This document shows, in pieces, positions 12,611 to 22,799 of a stretch of 64,000 nt of DNA. Position 1 is the stretch's first letter, and each line of letters starts with the position of its first letter. Both the position numbers and the translations under genes were made by a program. Source of the DNA: Bimuria novae-zelandiae CBS 107.79 (taxonomy: Eukaryota > Ascomycota > Dothideomycetes > Pleosporales > Didymosphaeriaceae); NCBI GenBank assembly GCA_010015655.1, contig ML976667.1:103562-167561 (forward strand), in the 5' to 3' direction. The notes beneath the pieces were generated by a model. That model was not told the DNA's origin, searched no databases, and was given only the letters and a program-made list of their open reading frames with translations.

Positions 12611-12906
12611 TGTTAATACGGTAATAGGCTGTTAGATCAAGACTTCGTTGCAACAATGTGGTAGTAATTAATTCTTAATTATAGATCTATTATGGTGGGC
12701 TGCTGTGAGAGGTATTTATTAAGCGTGGTTTGTTCCCTGCTAGCCCGATCAGGACTAGCGCAATAAACCACAGGCAAACTGCGCAATAAGCCATAGGCAA
12801 ACTACATGGCGGTGAAAGCCGTAGTAGTGTTGCGCAGGTTTGAAACCACAGGCAAACTGCATGGCGGTGAAAGTCGTAGTAGTGTTGCGTAGGTTTGATA
12901 CCAACA
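12611..12906 (-). repeat. 5' LTR of the complete copia (296 bp)
   Basis: In plus coordinates starts TGTTAATACGG and ends GATACCAACA, so it begins TGTTGG in the element's own sense. Right flank is TAGTC (12907-12911). The few differences from 6980-7275 are mostly C/T and G/A, as expected from RIP. Confidence 0.93.
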
Positions 12907-12911
12907 TAGTC

Positions 12912-13281
12912 TAACTAACTAAGTTTATTTAATCTCTAATAGAATAATAATAAAGGATACTTTAAGAAAATATTAGCTACTGCATAAGGATATGCAGAGA
13001 AAGGAGGAGGATAGTATTATAATCTAGAAATTAATAGTAGGACGACGGGCCTTATAACGGCAATTAGGCCCTACCTTAGGCTTACGTAATGTTCTAGGCT
13101 GTTTTAGACGCTAAGACTATAAGACACCGTAGGACCACGTGACCCCGATCACGTGACGTCCCAGATTATCCCATGGGATCCCACGGTACCAGGATATGGA
13201 ATACCATGGGATTCTATAGGACAAGGAGGATATATATACAGGACGGGTTTCCTTTATTACGCTCCTTATAGTTAACTTATA
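12912..13281 (+). repeat. LTR-like fragment related to 48895-49120
   Basis: From about 13085 (CGTAATGTTC) the order of short motifs (GACGCTAAGACTATAAGACAC, a GGATCCCA stretch, then a TATATATA box near 13230) parallels that at 48895-49030. It therefore looks like one LTR family in which only part survives here. Two CACGTGAC motifs (about 13136-13158) sit in the little-mutated middle. The open frame at 13117-13302 is probably not a gene. Confidence 0.45.
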
Positions 13282-13442
13282 TGTAAGGGGCTGGGTGCTC
13301 AAGGAGCCAAAGGTGCCAGAAGAATACTTATGAATTTAATAGAGAGTCCAAAGTTAAGCTTTAAGCGTCGAACTTATATATCTAGGGTTCGCATAACCAA
13401 GGGTTAAGGATCCAAGACAATAACTAGGCGTAGCCTATTATA
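13282..13442 (-). repeat. 161-bp LTR, minus orientation
   Basis: In plus coordinates starts TGTAAGGGGCTGGG and ends CCTATTATA (RIP-altered CCCATTACA). Inverted copy of 5887-6047. On its right is the same purine-tract-bearing internal sequence that lies left of 5887, in inverse orientation, so it is a 3' LTR of a minus-oriented element. Confidence 0.8.
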
Positions 13443-13960
13443 TACCTCCCTTCCCTCCGTTAAGGATAAAAAAAAGAAATCTCCGCGTCTTATCTTATTT
13501 ATGTAGCTTCGTAGTTGTTTTGTTGTCTGCTTGCGATCCTCTCGCTGTTATAAACCTTTTACTAGTTCTGTTTTTACGTGTCCGATTTTATATCTTTGCC
13601 GTAAGTAGTTACTACGGCGGTATATTCGCGCTAGTGCGTTTGCTTATTATTATATACATAAAATCGCTTCTTACTTAGCTTCTAGACCTTACTCTTTTAA
13701 GCTCTCTTTTTTTTCTTAGCTTAACTTCGTGCGCTATAACGTCTTACTTTTAACCTAGTCTTCCCTAACTTCGCGACCTAATTCCCCTTACTATTCTAAT
13801 AAGATAGCTAGCCCTTTGCGTAATAGCCGCGTAATAAGGACGCCTAAGCGTTAAAGGCGTGCTACTAACTCTAATAACAAGATAAAAGAAGGCCCGTTCT
13901 CGTTATAGTCGCCTAGTTACTAACTTAAGAAAACTAAGCTCTTTTAAGATAAGGCTATTA
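13443..13960 (-). repeat. Internal fragment of an LTR element, inverted copy of about 5395-5886
   Basis: Matches the reverse complement of 5395-5886 almost end to end (for example GACGCGGAGATTTC and AGAACTAGTAAAAGG after inversion), including the polypurine tract next to the LTR. It stops exactly where the pogo element begins at 13961. No domain recognised. Confidence 0.7.
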
Positions 13961-14122
13961 CCCTGCCGAGACAGTCAGTGCGCCGCGACACTAACGCGCC
14001 ACCCCAACACCAGCACCGCAGCCAGCAACATAAGGCTATAGAGTTTTACACAAAAGCTTTTATCGCGAAATTTTCTAGAGTTAAGATTTTATAGAGCTAT
14101 AGAAGATTGCTAGCTAGTTAAA

Positions 14123-16001
14123 TTATAGATATCTACTTAGTGTTCTAATTATTTAGCCACTACGCGATGCTGGCGCTAATAGCGTAGATATTACTATATT
14201 AACGCGTATAGATGCCGGCGTAGGCTTCTTCCTCTTTGTAATTATATAAGTAGCTTTTAAAGCATTCTGGCTTCCCTTTTTAGCAATTTTAAGACGTTTT
14301 TAAAGTTATTATTAAGCCTTACGAGCCTATTAANNNNNNNNNNNNNNNNNNNNNNNNNNNNNNNNNNNNNNNNNNNNNNNNNNNNNNNNNNNNNNNNNNN
14401 NNNNNNNNNNNNNNNNNNNNNNNNNNNNNNNNNNNNNNNNNNNNNNNNNNNNNNNNNNNNNNNNNNNNNNNNNNNNNNNNNNNNNNNNNNNNNNNNNNNN
14501 NNNNNNNNNNNNNNNNNNNNNNNNNNNNNNNNNNNNNNNNNNNNNNNNNNNNNNNNNNNNNNNNNNNNNNNNNNNNNNNNNNNNNNNNNNNNNNNNNNNN
14601 NNNNNNNNNNNNNNNNNNNNNNNNNNNNNNNNNNNNNNNNNNNNNNNNNNNNNNNNNNNNNNNNNNNNNNNNNNNNNNNNNNNNNNNNNNNNNNNNNNNN
14701 NNNNNNNNNNNNNNNNNNNNNNNNNNNNNNNNNNNNNNNNNNNNNNNNNNNNNNNNNNNNNNNNNNNNNNNNNNNNNNNNNNNNNNNNNNNNNNNNNNNN
14801 NNNNNNNNNNNNNNNNNNNNNNNNNNNNNNNNNNNNNNNNNNNNNNNNNNNNNNNNNNNNNNNNNNNNNNNNNNNNNNNNNNNNNNNNNNNNNNNNNNNN
14901 NNNNNNNNNNNNNNNNNNNNNNNNNNNNNNNNNNNNNNNNNNNNNNNNNNNNNNNNNNNNNNNNNNNNNNNNNNNNNNNNNNNNNNNNNNNNNNNNNNNN
15001 NNNNNNNNNNNNNNNNNNNNNNNNNNNNNNNNNNNNNNNNNNNNNNNNNNNNNNNNNNNNNNNNNNNNNNNNNNNNNNNNNNNNNNNNGAGGGGGAAATA
15101 TCGCAAGGAGGATCTTTTTCTAATTATAGTAGTTAATAAAATCTATAGTAACGTGAGATCTATGCCTATTAAGGACTAAAAGTCGCTACTGCCGTTGAGC
15201 CTTCTCCTTAGTACAGCGATTAAACACCTATTTTAGCTATTAAAGCCCTATCTCGTTGTTTAACTATCTAGAGGTTAATAAGGTAATAAAGACTCTATAA
15301 GAATTAACGTTAATTTCCTTAACCTAGCTTGATTATAGAGTCTCAGCGTTAGATTAATAGATTAGTAATAGATTAACAGTAGATCCATCGGCGCATATAC
15401 ATGCGATGAGCGAGATCCACTCACGATTGCCATCCTGGATAGATTGCCTCACTTGGCGACTCTCATACATAGGCCTGTCGAAGATCCTTTTTAACCTGCC
15501 GGTGATGCCGAGTAGGAAGCCTTTTTCGTCTATATTGTAGGTATGCTAAGGCTCTATGCCATACTTTATAATTTTCTTATATAGAAGCTTAAAGTAGAGC
15601 CTATATCTTACGCCTAAATCAGCGTTATAGCAATTACTATCTAGCCTAGTCGTCTATCGCAAGATCAGGGAGTCGGGGTGGCGCCTAATAAAGTAATTAA
15701 CCTATTATATAAAGATATTCTTTTTAGTAATAATTAATATAAAGTTTTAGATTATCTAACGCGTAGGGGGTAGACCTTTTTAAGTAAGACGCTATATATA
15801 CTATAGGAGCTTAGATTCTTATTATTAGTTAAGATTTTAGCAAGTCTATAGTAGCTATGTACGCGCCTGCATGGCGCGTCTATGCTAGCGCGTTAATGTT
15901 AACCGCATAACACCAAATTCTTTTGCAATTTTTCTATATAAGAAAGTTTCTCTAGGTTCTCGTGAGTCGATAGCGATGATTGCAGCCTTAATTGGATCCA
16001 T
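14123..16001 (-). pseudogene. pogo/Fot1 DDE transposase (pogo-3), RIP-degraded
   Basis: The minus strand starts MDPIKAAIIAIDSREP with a helix-turn-helix (KIAKEFGVMRLTL), then reads YGIEPQHTYNIDEKGFLLGI (first catalytic Asp region) and CICADGS. On the other side of the gap is LVLNRHRSHVTIDFI, where the second catalytic Asp of the usual LDGHGSH is Asn. The end resembles the other pogo copies (a stop near 14123 after a TLSRY-like tail). DDE_1-family transposases cut and paste DNA at TA. This one is inactive (stops, Asp to Asn). Confidence 0.8.
14334..15088. other. Assembly gap (755 N)
   Basis: A run of unknown bases inside the pogo-3 element. Any open frame reported through it is meaningless. 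Confidence 1.
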
Positions 16002-16289
16002 ATTAGTGGAGATGCGGCGCGTTAAAGTTAAGGTGCTACATCTATTAGGGTGGCGCGTTAGTGTCGCGGCGCACTAACTGTCTCGGCAGGGTATTGGTGC
16101 TCTCCGAAATACCGTCCCGCCCCACTTTGGGCAGCCGAAGTGGACCCAGCTTCCCGGAAAATATTTTCTATCACCTAATTTGTTAGTAAAACAATAATTA
16201 CAGCGAATATTTACTCTATATTAATACCTATATTATGCTACCGCGTAGTTAACGTAAGCGTATAGCTACCTAGCTATTTAACAGGGGTT

Positions 16290-18017
16290 AAAATCCTTTA
16301 AAACGTGCGCGCCGGGCGCCTGCAGCAGCTACTAAAGGTGCCAAGTTACAGAGAAAAGTATCTAAGAAGGCTCCTCCTCCAGCGGAAGGCAACACTATAT
16401 CTAATCTAGTTAGCCTTAATTAGGATATTAAGCCTCTGTTTGCGCAGCCATTGCCAGCAATCGTATTATCTAGTAATCTACCTAGTAACCTGCCTAGTGA
16501 CCCGCCCAGGGATATATATCTAATCTAATTAGCAACCCTACGCAGGGAGAAACTTAGGAAAATGAGCTAAAATTAGCTACTAGGGTATCCAAAGCAGAGT
16601 CGCCGTATGTTACTTGCCGCTGGCAGGCCTTTGTAGGTCCTAAAAAGGAGCTCTATAAGCTAAGATTCGATATAGAGTTTAGCCTAGAGCACTACTACGC
16701 CGGTTAGCTTTAAATATAGGTAAATAAAGTCGCTTAAAACTTAGCTATAAAGATAACTCTACTATAGAAAGTAATAATTAGGGACGTTTCTAGCTGCGCG
16801 TATAGGCAAAAGACCCTAAAAAGGTAAAAGCTATAGTAATTACTTAAGCGTAGAAACACTACTAGCTTTATCTATATTATAGAGCACGCGCAGCACCTAA
16901 GGGAGTCCTTAATTAATATAATATATTTTAACTTTAATGCGACGCTTGCTACTAAGTCTATAAAGGTAATTAGTTCTATAGGCTAATAACGTAGCAAAGG
17001 CTCGTCTAGCTCCTAGGGCCAGGTTCGACTTACTATAACATAAAGGCAGCTACAAGAGCTACTAGAGATCCTTACTAGCTATGCTATCGCTGAGGGACCT
17101 TTAATAGCTATCCGCGATAAGTAGAGGTGCCAGGATACCTACTATGGCAACTACCCGTACGTCTGCTGGGTCCAGCGTACGCCTGGCCAGCCTAATTGAT
17201 TTAAGAACCATTTCCTAGTGAGCAGTAATATTATGGCCATATAGGCGCGCAACATTAGCCTCGAGAGGTGTAGCGTCAACGTGCCAGATAATACTGTACG
17301 CCTTGCTCTGCGTACAGCGAGGGACCTAAAGGCGAAAGAGAAGGCAAAGGAGAAGGCGTAATAGGACTTGGCGTTTGCGTTTATATTTATAGCGAATAGC
17401 TTTATAAGCGCGATTACTGCCAGCGCGCTGTCTATTAATTAGTTAGCACAAAGTTAGCTACTTGCACGGCAGGCACCTATATCTATAGCGCCCGCTGTTA
17501 GCTCTGCGAGTGCTCTAAGCATGCCAGCGCCAGCGTGGAAAGATCTAACATAGAGAGATCTAACGTACGAGAATAACATAGAGCTCTTATATTAGACTTG
17601 GCACTTCTTTAACTAGTAGATAGATTAGGTAATGGCTACAGAGGTGCTAGAGATTAGGACGGTATTTAGAAGGGTTATTAAGGCCAGGCGGATCGATCTG
17701 AACATGCTAATAGATAGATCTAATACAGACATACCGTACGAGATTTAGAGAGATAATTTTAAGCTGCTAATTACACTACTTCTACGACTCCGTAAAATGG
17801 CATTTTAGTGGCAACTCTAGTATCCTGGACTTTTAGAGAGTAATCGAGAGGCATGTAGGGAGCTACAGCGGCAAGATAATAAGCAGAAACAGCAGCTGAG
17901 AGCTACTCAGGCAGAGGGCGGAGAGACGATTGTGTAGAGGTGATCGTGTAGAGGTAATCAAGCAGAGGGCGTAGAGGTGTTATCTTCGACGCGTAGGGCA
18001 CGGGCCATATCCTACTA
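16290..18017 (+). pseudogene. Second gene of the two-gene transposon, unknown function (copy A)
   Basis: I do not recognise this protein. The plus strand reads as a basic Pro/Ser N-terminal region (KVSKKAPPPAEGN, then LPSNLPSDPPRD), an apparent frameshift or intron near 16520, then a longer frame. The core (about 16600-17330) contains PYVTCRWQAFVGPKKEL, a Lys/Arg-rich segment, RCQDTYYGNYPYVCW and QPNQFKNHFLVSSN. A Lys/Glu/Ala helix follows (ARDLKAKEKAKEKAQQDLA), then a C-terminal part with LNMLIDRSN and LLITLLLRLRKMAFQW. A homologous minus-strand frame lies in copy B (57780-58960), where the Tyr of TYYGN is Cys (TYCSN). That gives a C-x4-C-x5-C...H pattern, possibly zinc-binding. About a dozen RIP stops. 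The end is cut by pogo-1. Confidence 0.62.
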
Positions 18018-20130
18018 ACATGCCCGTGCGCGTGATGAGCCACTTCGCGTGATGGGCCACCCACGCCAAAACACTCAAACTTCACAACCTCATAACTCTA
18101 CTATTATGGCTCTAATTAACGACGCGCTTGCAGATCTAATATTGCTAAGCTCTAGCAAATAGTTTTCGTACTAAAAAGTAGCTAAAAAGTATGGTGTTTC
18201 TCGCTCAACTTTGATGCGAAGGCACTATGCTACAACATAGCCACACGCATTAAAGATTATTAACTAACAAAAGCTTGCTCCACAACAAGAGGCAGAGCTT
18301 GTTAAATATATAGAAGGACTTACAGCACGTCACCTACCACCTATAAGAGAGATAATACGAAATTTCGCGTTGACAATAGCCAAGGAGCTAGTGAGCGAGA
18401 GCTGGGTTACGCGCTTTATCAATCGGCACAGCATCTATCTTACCTCGCGATAGGCAACTGGTATGGACAGCAATCGCTACCAAGCCGACTTAGGGGATAA
18501 ATACAGCCTGTATTTTAATATCCTAGGTGATAAAATTAAGGAATATGGTATTGAGCCTCGTCACACGTACAATATGGATGAGAAAGGCTTCCTTATCGGT
18601 ATCATTGGCCGATCGAAACGAGTGTTCAGCAGACGTATGTGGGAGAAGAAGGAGGTTAGAGCATCTCTACAAGATGGCTCTCGCGAATGGATTACCCTCC
18701 TAGCATGCGTGTGCGCTGATGGATCAGCCTTACCGCCAAGCCTTATCTACCAGTCTACCAACAAGGACATCCAATCAAGCTAGGTTAAGGATATCGAGGC
18801 AGGAAAGCATAGCGTACACGTCTCCTCTTCACCCTCAGGCTGGACAAACAACGATATCGGCCTTGCCTGGCTTAAGCAGGTGTTTAATCGCTACACTAAG
18901 GCAAAAGCTCGACGATCCTACCAACTTCTTATCCTTAACGGCCATGGATCTCATGTTACTATGGATTTTATCAACTATTGCGACAGGAATAAGATCCTCC
19001 TAGCTATACTTCCTCCTTACTTAACGTATACGCTTTAGCCACTTAATGTGGTGCTCTTTAAGCCTCTCTTATTAGCCTACTCCGCTGAGCTCACGACCTA
19101 CCTTTAAAAGAGCTAAGGCCTAGTCTTAATTAAAAAAAGAAACTTCTTCCCTCTCTTCTGGAAGGCCTGGGCAAGCTCCCTTCAGGAGGAGACGATTCTC
19201 AAGTCTTTTGAGGCTACTAGCATATCACCTTTCAACCTAGAGGTTATACTTAAAAGATTTGCCAAAACCACCCAAGATGAGCAGGAATCACGAGAGAGCT
19301 CTACGTTAGTACTTAGTGGATCTGACTGGCGTAAATTAGATCGCCTCGTACGAGCTGCAGTAGAGAATTAGGCTAGTAAAGACGCGCAGAAGCTCAGCCG
19401 CTTACTTTACTACATCTTAGTTTAAAATAAGCTACTTCACCACGAGATCAACGGGCTTAAGGAGGCACTACTAGTTAAGAAGAAGTATAAGAAGAAGGGT
19501 AAGCGTCTTGACCTTTAGTAGCGTTAAGAGTACCATGGGGGAGCAGTCCTCTGGTCACCGAGGAAGGTTAGGGAGGCTCGTGTACGCCAGTCTGTAAAGG
19601 AGCAAGAGGAAAAGGAGCAAAAGCTTCGAAAAGCAGAGACAGCTGAGTTAAGGAAGGTAGCTAAGCTGTACAAGGAGAAAATTGCAGAGGAGAAGCGTGT
19701 GGGGCGGGAGGCCGCCAAGGTAGCTAGGGAGAAGGAGAGGGCTGAGAAGGCAGCAGAGCGCGCTCGCCAGAAAGAGGCTCGTGACGCAGTAAAAGCTCTA
19801 CAATCTACCCAGAAGGGTAAGAGAAAAGCCTCGCAGCCACCTACACAAAGTAACAAGCGCCAGAAACGTGTGGTTGACGCTGTAGCTACTAAGGAAGCCT
19901 TAGGTGCCGTATTAGCAGCTCCACCTAAGACCACGCGGCGCGGTCGCAACGTTAAGCTTCTAAGTAAATATAAATAGCACAGGTTAATTGCAAGTATTAA
20001 TATAGTACTTCTATAAAGAAATCTCGTAATAATAGCTACTGTGTGTAGCTCTACAGCCTCGTTTCTCGTAGAGATGTTTTGGTGTTGGTGGCCCATCACG
20101 CGAAGTGGCTCATCACGCGCACGGACACGT
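18018..20130 (+). mobile_element. Fot1/pogo transposon, least mutated copy (pogo-1)
   Basis: Terminal inverted repeats of about 55 bp (18018-18072 and 20076-20130) begin ACATGCCCGTGCGCG and ACGTGTCCGTGCGCG and both include GATGAGCCACTTCGCGTGAT. Flanked by TA at 18016-18017 and 20131-20132. 2113 bp. It sits at the end of the second gene of the two-gene transposon. Confidence 0.93.
18106..19977 (+). pseudogene. pogo/Fot1 DDE transposase (pogo-1), about 623 codons
   Basis: ATG at 18106 opens MALINDALADL followed by a helix-turn-helix (VAKKYGVSRSTLMRRH). A CENP-B-type second DNA-binding region follows (ESWVTRFINRHS), then the DDE core: YNMDEKGFLIGI (first Asp), LLILNGHGSHVTMDF (second Asp is Asn) and LPPYLTYTLQPLNVVLFKPL (third Asp is Asn). 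The C-terminus is a long Lys/Glu/Ala/Arg coiled-coil-like tail ending GRNVKLLSKYK. One frame is kept throughout with roughly 14 stops, nearly all explicable as former Gln codons. Two of three catalytic acids are lost by G-to-A changes in RIP context. Same codon count (624 with stop) as pogo-4. Confidence 0.92.
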
Positions 20131-20146
20131 TATGCCTCGGCAGTTA

Positions 20147-20433
20147 TTATCGTTTCGGAAATACCTGCTCGACCCACAGAGCCAGCCAGTCATCGTCAAT
20201 CCTTCCTTTTCTTGTATTTTCTTGAACGCAAAAAACTTAAATCTTCTAAAAAATTTAAGGGGGGTACTTATAACTCTATAGAAGCCCTTTATCTACTTTT
20301 AGTATATTATTATCCAAAGTTCCTTGTGTGGTGGAGAGAAAAGCGAAAAAAAGGAGACCAGAACAGAAAATACGCGCAGTCTGATGAGAAATACGCCTTA
20401 AGTGGGTCGAGCAGGTATTTCCAGAATCACCGA
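20147..20433. mobile_element. 287-bp MITE with terminal repeats related to the two-gene transposon
   Basis: Ends TTATCGTTTCGGAAATACC on the left and, inverted, TCGGTGATTCTGGAAATACC on the right, both continuing TGCTCGACCCAC. TA at 20145-20146 and 20434-20435. Removing it and one TA restores CGGCAGT-TA-GTGCAACACG, which matches the intact right end of pogo-4 (CGGCAGT-CA-GTGCAACACG). The ends resemble those of the element at 16094-23997 (GAAATACC.....CCCACTT). No protein-coding capacity. An open frame at 20041-20436 running through it is not a gene. Confidence 0.85.
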
Positions 20434-20583
20434 TAGTGCAACACGTCAGTTAATGCAACACCCTAATAAGATCGCTCGGCCAGCAACATGAAGCTACTAA
20501 GCCACCCATAATTAATATTATCACAAGATTTTCTAGATTTAGGGTCTCTGAGGCCTGTAGATAATTGCTAGCTACTTAGATTA

Positions 20584-22455
20584 TTAATATCTACTTAGTG
20601 TTCTGATGATTCGGCCTCTGCGCGACTGTGAGGCGGATACAATAGATAAGGCCTTATTAACATCTATAGCCTCACGCTAAGGCTGTTTTTTCTTAGTAGG
20701 CTTGCTAGGAGGCTTTAAAGCCTTCTTATTTACTAATTTAGATATTTTAATCTATTTTTAAAGTTAACTTTGTGCCTTGCGGGCCTATTACTTAAGGCGT
20801 TACTTTATAGCCTTATTAGCCCTCTACTTTGCGCGTGCATCTCTAGTAGCTACTTAAGTAATACGCCTCTCTTAAAGTAGCCTTATTTTAAGCTACTAGC
20901 TAGCCTAACGTGCCTCTGCTTACTTACGTTTTTAAAGCTATAGTTACTACGCTTTAGTATCTTTTTCGTGTAAATGATCACGTGCCCGCTAAACGCGATA
21001 GGGTGACACGAAAATAGATCCCCCTTAATCTTTATAAGGCTAATTAAAAGGCAGAGGCCTGCCTCGCTTTAAGCGTTTCTTTTAGATGGTTAGGGCCTTC
21101 CGTAGGCCCTAATTTTCATGCTCTGCAAGCTGTGCTCGTGCAGAGATTAAGTGTATAGTTTAACTTAGCTTTTTAGCTATATTACTAGCCCCTACATTAA
21201 TATAAGCTTTTAGAAGCCTATTGATTTTCCTCTAATCTAATGCGCTGAGTACTGAGATTAAGCTTTCTTATAATTCTTACTTAGGTACGTGATCGTTGTT
21301 AAACCGCTTAAGGATAACTTCTAGATATAGAGGTGATAGGCTAGTAGCCTTAAAGGCCCGGAGTATTAATAGCTACCTTATAGTACTAACCCAGGCCTTC
21401 TAGAATAAGCTAAAGAAGTCCCTTTTAGCAATAGAGGCTATTCCTAGGCTATTTTGTAAGAAGGCTAATAGCTTGTTTAAATATGCTATTAATAGAGGCT
21501 TAAACATGCAGACATCTAGAGGCTGTAGCGTATAGGTCGAATGTGGTGGATAGATAGCTAACAGGATCTTATTACGATCGCAAAAGTCGATAAAATCCAT
21601 AGTAACGTAAGATCCATAGCCATTAAGGATTAATAGTCGATATAATCGTCCAGCTTTTGACTTTATAAGGTAATTAAACACCTATTAAAGCCATGCAAGG
21701 CCTATCTAATTATTTATCTAGTTAGATTCTGATACGGTGATAAAGACTTGATGATATTAAGGGTTGAGGTCCTCTATCCAACTTGATTGTATATCTGTAG
21801 AGGTGGCCTAATAGATTAGAGCTGGATCTAGGGCAGATCCGTCGGCGCATATGCAAGCGATGATCGATATCCATTCACGGCTACCATTCTAAATAGCTTG
21901 CCTTACTGCCTTGCTCTTGTACAGAGGTCTATCAAAGATCCTCTTTAAGCGGGAGGTGATGCCGAGCAGGCAGCCTTTTTCGTCCATATTGTATATATGC
22001 TGAGTCTCGATCTGATACTGGCCAATCTTTTGCTGTAGAAGCTAAAAGTAGTCCTCAAATTTGCCTAGGGAATCAGCTTTATGGCGATTGCTGTCGATGC
22101 CGGTCGTCCATCGTGATATCAAGGATTCAGGGTGGCGCCTCACAAAGCGATCAACCCATGATAAGCTAACCTCCTTTTTGGCTATAGTAGAGGCAAAGCT
22201 TTGTATCATTTGCCGTGTAGGAGGAAGGCCACGTTTAGTAAGGCCTTTAATATATCGTAGGAGCTCTAATTCTTGCTATAGGCTAAGATTTCGACGTGTA
22301 GAGTCGGTATCTGCACGCGCCTACGTGACGCCTTAGTGCTAGCGCGTTAATATAGAAAGTGCAACACCATATTCTTTTATAATTTTTCTATATAAAAAAG
22401 ATGCTCCTGGCTCTTGCAATTCGATTGCTGTAATTGCTGCCTTAATTGGATCCAT
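20584..22455 (-). pseudogene. pogo/Fot1 DDE transposase (pogo-4), about 623 codons
   Basis: Minus-strand ATG at 22455 (MDPIKAAITAIELQEPG, very close to pogo-3), helix-turn-helix, then a DEKG-type first Asp region near 21990. At 21400-21681 an undisrupted 93-codon piece has RLLILNGYGSYVTMDFIDF (second Asp is Asn) and YPPHSTYTLQPLDVCMFKPL (third Asp kept). C-terminal tail is basic and ends RTLSRY at 20584. RIP stops elsewhere. Length in codons equals that of pogo-1. Confidence 0.85.
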
Positions 22456-22799
22456 ATTGGTGGGGATGCGGCGCGTGAAAGTTGGTACGTTGCATGGTGG
22501 GGTGTTGCATTGACTGACGTGTTGCACTGACTGCCGAGGCACGGTATAGATATCGCCCGATATGATTACCTTGTTCGTATAATCAAACACTAACTTTCTC
22601 GCCTTGTCTGCTCACCGTACGCCTCACCCTCTGCAACTCTACCACCACGCTAGCTACACTAAAATGGATAATAGCAATCGATTTAGTAGCCTTATATTAC
22701 CCTTGCACTACTATAAGATTACTATATTTATATTATAGCAGGTGCTAGATTTCTAATCTCTAAAACTAACTCTAACAGAATATATCTAACTATATACTA

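Larger units (their letters stand above)
6980..12906 (-). mobile_element. Complete Ty1/copia element, 5.9 kb, with LTRs and 5-bp TSD
   Basis: Bounded by two 296-bp LTRs in direct orientation and flanked by a perfect duplication TAGTC (6975-6979 and 12907-12911). Coding sense is minus, so the 5' LTR is at 12611-12906. Domains on the minus strand run gag, integrase, RT/RNase H. RIP is heavy inside but the LTRs are only modestly changed. Confidence 0.93.
13961..16091 (-). mobile_element. Fot1/pogo transposon with an assembly gap inside (pogo-3)
   Basis: Terminal inverted repeats begin CCCTGCCGAGACAGT on the left and, inverted, on the right, matching over more than 40 bp, with TA on each side (13959-13960 and 16092-16093). 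A run of N occupies 14334-15088, so true length is uncertain. The left flank is the LTR-element fragment. The right flank is the end of a different transposon, so the two sides do not form one obvious interrupted sequence. Confidence 0.85.
20133..22544 (-). mobile_element. Fot1/pogo transposon interrupted by a MITE (pogo-4)
   Basis: Right end reads (inverted) CCGTGCCTCGGCAGTCAGTGC with TA outside (22545-22546). Left end TGCCTCGGCAGT (20133-20144) is split from GTGCAACACGTCAG (20436 on) by a 287-bp MITE. The left terminus lacks the first three bases because pogo-1 lies immediately against it. Terminal sequence is similar to pogo-3 (shared CAGT.AGTGC). Confidence 0.83.

Noticed and set aside
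13130..13215. CACGTGAC and CCATGGGATCCCA palindromic motifs as an operator array
   Set aside because: They lie in an LTR fragment whose relative at 48895 has only partial matches. No evidence of a regulatory role for a host gene.
14330..15106. A 258-codon open frame on the minus strand
   Set aside because: It is almost entirely the run of N; no sequence supports it.
19524..20099. 191-codon minus-strand frame opposite pogo-1
   Set aside because: It is the antisense of the Lys/Glu/Ala-rich transposase tail, where stops are rare on the other strand.
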